A stretch of 23,786 bases of DNA from a virus: positions 1 to 23,786 of the IMG/VR virus record IMGVR_UViG_3300001748_000030, one strand, 5' to 3'. Positions 1 through 8,800 of this stretch are shown here, in pieces. Position numbers and translations under genes: made by a program. Below the pieces are notes generated by a model that worked only from the letters and a program-made list of their open reading frames with translations, did no database searches and had not been told where the DNA came from. Position 1 is the stretch's first letter; the number at the start of each line of letters is the position of its first letter.

Positions 1-3000
1 GGAATATTCACACCATACTCAACAATACCTTCAGGGCTTGCTACAATCTTCTTGCCAATCACCTCAGGCATTGTAGCTTGTAGGAAATCATCAACTCCGT
101 CACTGTCTAGATAGTAACCATTTGTGCCACTAGCTAGGATAGGTCTTGCTGTGCTTGTTTCTTGGTATGCGTGGTTACCTGGGAGTTCTTGGACCCTTAC
201 ATTATCTATGATGGCTGATGCTGCTACATTATACGATGCGGCTACATACAAATCAGTCCCGTCTGCTACCCATATCCCACTAAGTCCTATTCCTGTCGTA
301 GTAAATTTAATTTCATTAGCAAGGGACGGCGTGCCTAAATAAACAGAAACAGTGTGAGATTTCTCAATAACATCTATAGTTACTTTATAAGTTTTTCCTA
401 CAGTTAGCTTACCAGATTGCCTCGGCGAATCTGTTATACTGGCGCCATTCCTATTTATTACCGCTTGACCGTTATCCCAAGTAAAACTTAGGGGGCTGTT
501 TGTAGTCCAACCACTTACATCAGTATCAAAAGTCCCATTGCTGACAACAGTATTCCCTAACTGCAAGCCTCTAGATTTGTCGAGGATTAGACCAACAGGT
601 TGCCCAACACCAGTTACCGGAATCGAGCCAACGTAATCCTCAAACATTGTATCAAAGTCGGAAGGATCATACCAAGCTCCCACATCTCCGCTAAAGAACA
701 GGGGAGCAATTGTGGAGTCTAGTTGGGCTTCTGCTGTTGGTGTCTTTGTGTTTACAGTCCAACCTCTATCGGTAAGTGCTCCGCTTGCTGCAACACCCCA
801 ATAGCTTGGTGGTTGCATGTTTGTGTAGCTCAGGGTTAGAGTTCCTGCACTTGTATTAGCGTTGTTGATACTTACAATTACATTGTCAACACTTTGAGTG
901 TTTAGTTTGGTTGCGTTAAACGTGTTTGAGAAGTTTACTGTGCCAGATGTATTATCGAACACTCCGGCTGGGAAGTGCTCAAGATTATTGCAATACTCCC
1001 AAGTTTGGCTTAAATTTGTTGCTGATCTACAATCAATTTGAGGGAAGCTAGAGAGCTGAGTGCAAGTATGCCAAGTTCTAAACAGATTAGTTACTTGGCT
1101 AGTGTTAATTAATGGAAAACTAGTAAGGTTATTACACCCAGCCCAAGTATACTGCATACTAGTTGCTTGGGTTGTATCAATCCAAGGGAAACTTGATAGG
1201 CTAATGCAGGAGTTCCAAGCCTGATCAATCGCAGTCACTGCACTTGTATTAATTACAGGGAAGCTAGATAGATTAATACAAGTTTCCCAAGCTCTCTGCA
1301 TATTAGTTACTTGACTAGTATCAATCCAAGGGAAGCTAGAAAGACTTCGACAATCTCTCCATGCGCGATTCAGATTGGTAGCTGCGCTAGTATTAATCTC
1401 AGGAAAGCTAGAAAGACTCTGACATCCATCCCAGGTTAGATAAAAATTAGTTGCTTTACTTGTATCAATCCAAGGAAAGCTAGAAAGATTTCTACAACCT
1501 CCCCAAGCGTAAGATATATTAGTTACTTGGCTTGTATCTATTGCAGGGAAACTAGAAAGATTGACACACCCAGCCCAGGAAGCATACATACCTACCACTT
1601 GGCTTGTATCAATCCATGGGAAGCTTGAAAGGCTAGTGCAGTTGTTCCAAGCTTGTTGCACAGTAGTGGCTGCGCTTGTATTGATTGCGGGGAAGCTAGA
1701 AAGACTAGTGCAACCCATCCATGTTTGTGTAAATTGAACAGTTTTACTTGTATCAATTAATGGGAAGCTTGAGAGGCTAGTGCAACCAGCCCAAGCAGCA
1801 AACGTGTATAAAACGTTACTTGTATCAATCAGTGGGAAGCTACTAAGACTGTAGCAATAACCCCAAGCATATTGTAAAGTAGTTGCAGCGCTTGTATTAA
1901 TAGATGGGAAACTCCTAAGATTAGGGCATTGATACCAAGCAGTAGACAGGTTAGTTACTTGACTAGTATCAATCAGTGGGAACTCTGTAATCCAGTCTGC
2001 ATTTCTCCAGTATTGGTAAAGATTAGTAACACCACTATAAGCACTTGCACCGTATGGGCCTGCGCCACGAGCAGCAAAGTATTGGTCAAGTGCTCCAACC
2101 TCAGGGGAGACCATTGGAGTATCTGTAATGATACCACCAACAAGTTCTCTAGCAAATGAGTAGGTCACACCTGTTGTATTCGTGCCTAGAGCATAAGTTC
2201 CTGAAGGAATTGCAACACCATATGCAACTGATCCTTCTTCTGTTGGGATGTATGCTGTTCCATTGAATCCTGATACTTCTACTAAGAGTCTGTCATCTAC
2301 TCCGTCAAAGTCTAGATGATAGTCTCCTGCTGAACCTTGTAGAACTGGTCTTGCTGTGCTTGTGCTTTGGTATGCGTGGTTTCCTGGGAGTTCTTTTACA
2401 GAGATGTTGTCAAACTCTGCTACTGTATTTTCAGGTGTCCCTACAACAAGTTGCACTTTGTATGAAGCACTTCCTAATGGAGCATAACCATAAGCTACAA
2501 GCTCTGTAAACTCACTAGATGTTACACCTTGGCCTTGACCAAACACAGTTCCTCCTTGAGTAAGGAGTAATATGTTTGCCGACCCTCCGCCAGAAACTAC
2601 GCGGCATCTACAAGTAACTTTATACCATCGCCCCCCACCTTCAGATAAAGCAAAGGTCTGTTCAACTCGTCCGGTAGATGAAGATCTTACTTGCTGTAAA
2701 ACCCCATTGTTCCACGACATTGTTCCGTTCGAAACATTTGTCCAACCACTTGTGTCTGTATCAAAATCCCCATTGAAAACAAGCTCCTCACCAAGCACCA
2801 ACCCTTGAGACTTGTCAAGCATCAATCCAACAGGTTGACCCGCAGCACTTACAGGAATCGTTCCAGCAGAATCCTGATACAAAGTCGTCAAATCATTCAC
2901 ATCATACCAAGCAGCATCTCCACCACCAAAGAAGATAGAAGATACAATCACATCCTCGCTTGGAGTCTTTGTGTTAACAGTCCAATATCTTGATTGGAGT

Positions 3001-5831
3001 CTGTGCTTGGCGTAAACACCTCCGACTCCTGGTGCTTGCATTGCTCCGAGGGACAGTTCTAATGTTCCGCTCGCTGTATTTGCATTATTGACACTTAGGA
3101 GGATATTGTCAACACTTTGAGTATTCAGTTTTGTGCTAATGAACGCAGTTGAGAAGTCTGTGGTTCCTGAAGTGTTATCAAATACACCTGATGGGAAGAC
3201 TTCTAGGCTTGTGCAGTTACTCCAAGTTATAGATAAATTAGTTGCTGATCTACAGTCAATTTGTGGGAAACTGCTTAAGCTGTCGCAATACTGCCAAGTT
3301 GCACCGAAATTAGTCACTTGACTAGTATCAATTGATGGGAAGTTTAATAGATTTATACCGTAAAACCAAGTTCTAATCATGGTAGTTACTTGGCTTGTGT
3401 CAATCCATGGGAAATCAGGGAGACTTGTGCAGCTAAACCAAGTATAGTCCATGGCCGTAACTGAGCTTGTATTAATTTGTGGGAAGTTAGTCAGGGAGTT
3501 ACATGAGTGCCAAGTTCCGTAAAGATTAGTTGCTTGACTTGTGTCGATTAGTGGGAAGCTAGAAAGACTATTGCAGTTATACCAAGTATTCTGAAAGGCG
3601 TAAGAGTCACTTAATTTACTTGTGTCAAGTAGCGGGAAGCTAGTTAGATTTTGACAGTTATACCAAGCAGCAGTCATTCGAGTCACTTGGCTTGTATCAA
3701 TTGGTGGGAAACTTGAAAGACTAATACATTCTCGCCAAGGACTATCCATATTAGTAACTTGGCTTGTATCAATCAGGGGGAAACTTAAAAGGTTTCTACA
3801 ATAATACCAAGCCAAATTAAGAGTAATAGCTTGGCTAGTATCAATCAGAGGGAAGTCCGTAATCCACTCAGCACCTCTCCAATAATAGTTAAAATTAGTA
3901 ACACCCTGATAAGCATTAGAACTTACAGCACTTGCACCACCCTCAATGAAATACTCGAATGCAGTTGAGATCTCCTCCTCTGACATTGAATTATTTCTTA
4001 CCAACATTCCAAGAAGATCGTCATTGAATGAGAAGGTTACGGAGGGACTGTTTGTTCCGATAGAGAATGTGCCTGAAGGAATTGAAACACCGTATGCGGC
4101 TGTTCCCAATACATCAGAAATAACTGCTGTTCCTCTTACCTGTCCTGGAACCTCTACTAGAAGTCTGTCATCTACTCCGTCAAAGTCTAGGTAGTATGAA
4201 CCATTTGTTTCTCTTAGTGTTGGTCTTGCTGTGCTTGTTGGTTGCTTGGCATGGAATCCATATACTTCCTTGAGTGAGATATTGTCGAAGGTGTTTGGGT
4301 AGACTGGAGGAAGTGGGAGTCCTGATACACCTGACTTGGTTCCAAGGTAGTATTCTAATGTTGTGATTTCTTCTGAGGTTAGGGTTCTGTTTACTCCGAT
4401 ATAACTGTAGATGCGTCCGTTTAATACCAAAGAAGTGCTTGGGGCTGAATGCCTACCACCTAAAGTTATCCCGTTCCAACCATGCGATCCAGTATTTGTT
4501 GTTGTTATTAAACTTCCGTCGCTTCTCAGGGTTGAGTTTGGAGAATTAAATTGCGTGAGAAGAACGTTTGGGTTAGTTGTGGCTGAGTATGCTGGAGGAA
4601 GAATTGCCCCAGAATACCATTTGATGTTAGCGCCTTCCACGTAGGCCACGTGCCTGTTTGTTCCATCTGCACTATCGAAGATGTTTTGAGTGCCAGCAGT
4701 TGAATTTAGCTTATAAGAAACAGAAATTGAATTGGGCTGTGCTTCAACAGAAGCAAACGTCGCCGTTTTCATCCAATCATCCACCCCATCAAAGTCCAGG
4801 TAGTAAAGACCATTAGACTCTTGAAGAACAGGTCTTGCAGTGCTTGTGGATTGGGTTGCGTGGTTTCCTAGGACCGCTTTGACAGAGATATTGTCAATGG
4901 CTGCTGTCGTGCTTGTCCCGACTGAAAAGAATATAAGGGATTGGTTAGCTGCAACTCCCGTGCAGGTATGCACTCCAACGGTGGAAAATACACCGTTTGC
5001 CGCACCGCTGCCCAAGCCAACCTTTATTGCGCCTTCAGAGATTGAGGTTATTTCAAACTGAACCGTGTAAACTTTGCCAATGTCCAGAAGTAGTGTTTTG
5101 TAGATCCCAGTATCAGGGACCACTCCTGGGTAGTTTGCAACTCCACCAGATATGGTTATGCCTGGGCCTTTTATCCACCAACTGTCCGTATCAAATGTCC
5201 CATTAGTCACCAGCTCAGGACCTAGCTCCAACCCCTTACTCTTATCAAGCATCAATCCAACGGGTTGACCTGCACCTGTGACGGGGATAGTGCCTGCTGA
5301 GTCCTCAAACAATGTGGTGAAATCAGAAGGATCATACCAAGCACCTTCCTCACCACTTGCGAATAGATCTGAAATAGCGTCGTCGAAAGATTGGGGATTG
5401 TTTAGAGTAACATAAGTAGTGGGACCAGGAGCTACGAAGTGCTTTCTCACCTTGTTTGAGCCAGCATCTACACTGATTGGTGTGATGTCGTCACTGCCTG
5501 AAGTTGTTCCGAGCTTCATGACAAGACCACTAGAACCTGCGTTAACATCGCCTTCAAGCAAGTAAAGTTTACCTGCAACGGATGAAGCGGCTGCTTGTGT
5601 TAGTTCTCCAGAAGATAAGACTAAACTATTTAAACTAACAGTGTAGAGGGAATTACCTGTATCAATCCAATACTGAGAGCTTGCCGAAAAGATTCCGTTT
5701 CTAAGTAACTCTGGGCCTTCGTCTTCGTCCTGAGCTTTATCAATAATAAAGCCTACAGGCTGACCTACCCCCGTAACAGGGATCAGCGCATCAGCATCTT
5801 GAAACATCTTTTGAAGCTCTATACTCTTCAT
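1..5831 (-). CDS. Giant modular tail adhesin with BspA-type leucine-rich repeats and LamG domain (3' end cut by window)
   Basis: The frame opens with ATG at 5831-5829 and stays open to position 1, giving at least 1943 codons without the C-terminus. I checked the frame directly at several points (near 4800, 3900, 2340 and 1) and did not verify every codon. An AGGA Shine-Dalgarno (complement of 5839-5842) lies 7 nt before the ATG. Layout: residues 1-160, an N-terminal region starting with a partial module head; about 164-345, the second head with a WYDPSDF linker and an NGTFDTD beta-sandwich; about 347-520, a LamG/ConA-like domain; 660-878, nine leucine-rich repeats; about 975-1165, the third head; 1284-1619, fourteen repeats; about 1718 onward, the fourth head. 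The repeats match the BspA (DUF285) family, known mainly from surface adhesins. Lying directly after the baseplate genes, it is probably the host-recognition fibre. No sugar-degrading active site is recognisable. Tail fibre is the likeliest role; a virion decoration protein is an alternative. Confidence 0.8.
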   Translation of the reverse strand, partial: MKSIELQKMFQDADALIPVTGVGQPVGFIIDKAQDEDEGPELLRNGIFSASSQYWIDTGNSLYTVSLNSLVLSSGELTQAAASSVAGKLYLLEGDVNAGSSGLVMKLGTTSGSDDITPISVDAGSNKVRKHFVAPGPTTYVTLNNPQSFDDAISDLFASGEEGAWYDPSDFTTLFEDSAGTIPVTGAGQPVGLMLDKSKGLELGPELVTNGTFDTDSWWIKGPGITISGGVANYPGVVPDTGIYKTLLLDIGKVYTVQFEITSISEGAIKVGLGSGAANGVFSTVGVHTCTGVAANQSLIFFSVGTSTTAAIDNISVKAVLGNHATQSTSTARPVLQESNGLYYLDFDGVDDWMKTATFASVEAQPNSISVSYKLNSTAGTQNIFDSADGTNRHVAYVEGANIKWYSGAILPPAYSATTNPNVLLTQFNSPNSTLRSDGSLITTTNTGSHGWNGITLGGRHSAPSTSLVLNGRIYSYIGVNRTLTSEEITTLEYYLGTKSGVSGLPLPPVYPNTFDNISLKEVYGFHAKQPTSTARPTLRETNGSYYLDFDGVDDRLLVEVPGQVRGTAVISDVLGTAAYGVSIPSGTFSIGTNSPSVTFSFNDDLLGMLVRNNSMSEEEISTAFEYFIEGGASAVSSNAYQGVTNFNYYWRGAEWITDFPLIDTSQAITLNLAWYYCRNLLSFPLIDTSQVTNMDSPWRECISLSSFPPIDTSQVTRMTAAWYNCQNLTSFPLLDTSKLSDSYAFQNTWYNCNSLSSFPLIDTSQATNLYGTWHSCNSLTNFPQINTSSVTAMDYTWFSCTSLPDFPWIDTSQVTTMIRTWFYGINLLNFPSIDTSQVTNFGATWQYCDSLSSFPQIDCRSATNLSITWSNCTSLEVFPSGVFDNTSGTTDFSTAFISTKLNTQSVDNILLSVNNANTASGTLELSLGAMQAPGVGGVYAKHRLQSRYWTVNTKTPSEDVIVSSIFFGGGDAAWYDVNDLTTLYQDSAGTIPVSAAGQPVGLMLDKSQGLVLGEELVFNGDFDTDTSGWTNVSNGTMSWNNGVLQQVRSSSTGRVEQTFALSEGGGRWYKVTCRCRVVSGGGSANILLLTQGGTVFGQGQGVTSSEFTELVAYGYAPLGSASYKVQLVVGTPENTVAEFDNISVKELPGNHAYQSTSTARPVLQGSAGDYHLDFDGVDDRLLVEVSGFNGTAYIPTEEGSVAYGVAIPSGTYALGTNTTGVTYSFARELVGGIITDTPMVSPEVGALDQYFAARGAGPYGASAYSGVTNLYQYWRNADWITEFPLIDTSQVTNLSTAWYQCPNLRSFPSINTSAATTLQYAWGYCYSLSSFPLIDTSNVLYTFAAWAGCTSLSSFPLIDTSKTVQFTQTWMGCTSLSSFPAINTSAATTVQQAWNNCTSLSSFPWIDTSQVVGMYASWAGCVNLSSFPAIDTSQVTNISYAWGGCRNLSSFPWIDTSKATNFYLTWDGCQSLSSFPEINTSAATNLNRAWRDCRSLSSFPWIDTSQVTNMQRAWETCINLSSFPVINTSAVTAIDQAWNSCISLSSFPWIDTTQATSMQYTWAGCNNLTSFPLINTSQVTNLFRTWHTCTQLSSFPQIDCRSATNLSQTWEYCNNLEHFPAGVFDNTSGTVNFSNTFNATKLNTQSVDNVIVSINNANTSAGTLTLSYTNMQPPSYWGVAASGALTDRGWTVNTKTPTAEAQLDSTIAPLFFSGDVGAWYDPSDFDTMFEDYVGSIPVTGVGQPVGLILDKSRGLQLGNTVVSNGTFDTDVSGWTTNSPLSFTWDNGQAVINRNGASITDSPRQSGKLTVGKTYKVTIDVIEKSHTVSVYLGTPSLANEIKFTTTGIGLSGIWVADGTDLYVAASYNVAASAIIDNVRVQELPGNHAYQETSTARPILASGTNGYYLDSDGVDDFLQATMPEVIGKKIVASPEGIVEYGVNI
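60..690 (-). repeat. Adhesin module head, copy 4
   Basis: This is the last visible copy: AWYDPSDF, then IPVTGVGQPVGLILDKS (585-622), NGTFDTDVSGW, and HAYQETSTARP...YYLDSDGVDDFL. It ends with EGIVEYGV at the window edge, matching EGSVAYGV and AAYGVSIPSG, which precede the repeat arrays in the other modules. Confidence 0.8.
975..1982 (-). repeat. Array B: 14 BspA-type leucine-rich repeats, 72 bp each
   Basis: Fourteen consecutive coding units of exactly 72 bp (24 residues) fill residues 1284-1619 of the adhesin. The FP dipeptides at the two ends of the array are 1008 nt apart, which is 14 times 72. Each unit follows F-P-x-I-[DN]-T-S-x-x-T, seven variable residues, W-x-x-C, then a SLSS-like end. 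The Trp and Cys recur in every unit. The last unit carries a variant IDCRS sequence, also seen at the same place in array A, followed by a capping segment FPAGVFDNTSGT. The pattern is that of the BspA/DUF285 family. Confidence 0.92.
2270..2925 (-). repeat. Adhesin module head, copy 3
   Basis: This is a second full copy of the linker plus beta-sandwich head: AWYDVNDL, then IPVSAAGQPVGLMLDKS (2821-2858), NGDFDTDTSGW, and HAYQSTSTARP...HLDFDGVDDRL. It leads straight into repeat array B. Parts are nearly identical to copy 2 even at DNA level: a stretch near 2287-2318 closely matches one near 4160-4192. Confidence 0.8.
3198..3854 (-). repeat. Array A: 9 BspA-type leucine-rich repeats
   Basis: Nine units fill residues 660-878. 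The total is 657 nt, which is nine 72-bp units plus 9 nt, because one unit (LLDTSKLSDSYAFQNTW) carries three extra residues. One unit (IRTWFYGINLLN) has Gly where the others have the conserved Cys. The array ends with the same variant IDCRS unit and a cap FPSGVFDNTSGT, closely matching array B. Confidence 0.9.
4800..5345 (-). repeat. Adhesin module head, copy 2
   Basis: This segment codes for a WYDPSDF linker, the signature IPVTGAGQPVGLMLDKS (5251-5288), a beta-sandwich region starting ELVTNGTFDTD, and the closing motif HATQSTSTARP...YYLDFDGVDD. It recurs as copies 3 and 4. The first half also appears at the N-terminus of the protein (5751-5783). It is followed by the LamG-like domain, unlike the other copies. 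The beta-sandwich resembles carbohydrate-binding modules, but that is inference from pattern only. Confidence 0.8.
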
Positions 5832-5852
5832 ATTTTTATCCTAAAGTATGTA

Positions 5853-8800
5853 TTATCCAAACCAGAATCCAAAGTTTAATCCTTCTAATTCTCCCTCAAG
5901 AGGCACCGTCGGGACTTCAGAGCCTGGCGTTGTTGCTTCTTGGATTCCTTCTCCTGGATCATCTGAATCAAATCTAATGGAAACATACTGACATGTATTA
6001 TTATCTATTTCTTCAACAAACCAATTGGGATTAAATCTATAGCTTAATCTACTACCACCACTGGGTAAATTAATATAAGAACTCTTAGTTGAACTTCTTC
6101 CTAAGGGGCCTTCCGTTCTATCTTTTCCTGCAATCTGATTAAAGAATCTAAAAATAGTCCTGATATCAGCAGGAGAAAGATCTAATTTTTTGTAACTACA
6201 CAGAGGATGAGTCATTCTATGAAGAAGATCTGGGTCTAGTTCTATTCTAGTGTAATCCCACAATACCTCATTTCTTAATGAAAGTTCATCTAGTAGAATA
6301 AACTTATCAGAGTTATCAATTGTTGGAAGCATGAAGACTTCAACATAATAAGTTTGATCTAACCTATGAACCTGTCCTTGATGTTTATAATAAGCGTCAG
6401 GGACTATTAGTTTCTTGCACTTATTATAGGTATTAAATTTAAGTTCTTTTGTTGAGAAGTAATTTTCAGTAAACTGAGTTATGGCTCTATCTACACTACC
6501 TGAAACAGGTGCTCTACATGGTCTTAGTAAAGAAGAAACATCTCCAATATCAGGATCATCAAACTGAATGATATGAGCTAACTCTGAAAGAATTTTTTCT
6601 TTTGTTACATCTTGATAGTTTAGTAACTCCCATTCACCTGAATTATTGAAGTGCCAAGAATGTTGATTATTTTCAGCTTTTGTATGGATCCAAATTCCTA
6701 AACGAGAATCAGTTAAAAGAGATCCATCATCTAAAGCTGCTAAACCTTTGATACTTAGTCTAAACTCATGATCAGGGGTTAGGAATGAGTTATCTCTATG
6801 ATCTCCATAAGCTTCAGATAAATTAGAACCTTTAATAGTAAATCGCAGTCTAGGGAGGCCATCAATAGCCTTCAGCTTAAGGAGAGGATTATTGAATGCG
6901 TATGAGTCTCTGGCAGAGGTTATATCATATAGAGTAAATTCATTTAGTCTGGATGCTCTTGCTGTATGAATTATCTCAACGTTAGACATGATACCCGAGT
7001 TTATTAACTCTATTGTTTCACTAAATTCGCTAATTGAAGAAGCGATTAAAGATGATGGATGAGTATAAACAAAAGTATCATACGCTGAAATAGAGGACGC
7101 ATCTCCAGAGAAATATAGAGATTGTAGAGTTAATCTTGTAGTATCTTGAAGATTTCTTGCATAGAGATCATAATTACCGCGCTCATCTAGCTTACTGTTA
7201 TGTAAAATACTTCCATAACAATGAGTTAATATATTAGCCTTATTTAGATCATCACTGTATCCTGGGAGGGGGTGATAGTTAAATGCTGAGGTGTAAATAT
7301 TAAATAGTCTATGAATTTTTTGTCCAAATGTGTAGCTTCTATATTCATCTAAAGAGCTAAGTAATGTATTACAAGCGAGGAGAGAGTTTGCGATAGAACC
7401 AGAAACATTTTTCCAAAACAAGCTGCTGGAATATAGCTCATAATTATCTTCTACAATTTTCTGTGCTTCTCTTTTAATTTTTTCTTCTTCAATTCTGTAG
7501 ATTAGATACATGAATGGGTCTAGATCTCCACGATCTAAATACATAGTTGATCCATCTTCATCATTAGCTAATGAATTATAACCCCGTGTCTTTAAAGTAG
7601 CTGAAGTGTAGTATCCATAATAAAAACTATCGTTTGTTGTATTGCATCTTTCTAATATTGGATCAATACTTGATATAAGAGAAGAGCACCCACCGTCAGC
7701 AAACGCAGACACAAAACTCATAGATGATGGGATAAGGCCTAATGTGATGAGATTTGCGTCTGATGTAGACGTGAAGCCTCGGATTGCGCTATCTAAGAAT
7801 ACAGGTGGATTAAAGCCTGTTCTGTCGTAATAGCCATTAATATTTAAAGATGATCTATAGTTTCTTCGTCTGAATGTATTTCTTGGCTGGCTTGTATACA
7901 AACCAGAGGTGTAGGGTCCATAAGTAAGAGAAGTATACTTGTCTCGTGCTAACTGTTCTGTAAATTGAGAAGCTCCTCCAAGGAAATCTACTCCTCTATC
8001 TTCGTAGTTTGATATAACTAGGCTACGGCTTGCGTTCTCCAAGTTATCTACTGAATCAAAGAATAGCAGGGAGAATAAGGTCCCGTAAGCAGTATCGTAG
8101 GTGCTAGAAGCAGAAGCTACAACTTTAAAGTTAGGTATCGAGTGTGCGGGAGAGAATCTCTTAGCTACTTTTGCAGCAATCAAAATCACTTGCTTAGAAT
8201 CTGACTCGTAACTTACTTTAGTAAAATCAAAATCATTTGCCCTGAATGCGAGGTAGAAGTGAGATGATTTACCGTTCCATAAACTTAAATACTTCTCCCT
8301 CTCATCTCCAATGATCTCCAACATAGTGTCGAAGTTTGGAGGTAGGGACATACCAGAAGCAAACATCAACCAAGAATTCTCTTCTCGAATCTCGTCTTGA
8401 GAGTCCAATGTATTCTCAAGGATGTAACTACCAACCTTATCTGCAAAGCCCTCTTCGACCCCAAAGCAAACCAGTTGATCTACGAGGCTGATTACAAAGT
8501 CAGGAGTTATACCACAGTTTAGGTAATAGGGTATTTCTTCAAATGGTGGGATAGGATAATTGCGGCCTCGATAGTTAAACTCAAACAGATTTGAGTTTCT
8601 AGGGAATGGCCTGCCACCAAGTCTGAATAAGTCTGGGTAATCCTCGAAAAGGTTGAGCAGAATTCTATCAACAGCAAGTCTAATGTTAGTCTCGAAATTT
8701 TGCCTGTCGTATTTGAAGATGTTTAAATCAGAAGCAGTTCTCTGGGTCCAAGTATCAAATCCTTTGAATAGTTTTGATTCAGTAGCCAAAGCATACATAA

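Noticed and set aside
975-3854. Regularly spaced repeats resembling a CRISPR array
   Set aside because: The period is 72 bp, a multiple of three, the repeats are degenerate at DNA level, and the frame stays open with a conserved protein pattern. These are coding leucine-rich repeats, not repeat-spacer units.
975-3854. Variable region of a diversity-generating retroelement
   Set aside because: Repeat variability could suggest targeted diversification, but no reverse transcriptase gene or template repeat is seen in the window.
1929-5206. Several short plus-strand frames across the adhesin region
   Set aside because: They are mirror products of the repetitive minus-strand gene and their translations lack any domain-like pattern.
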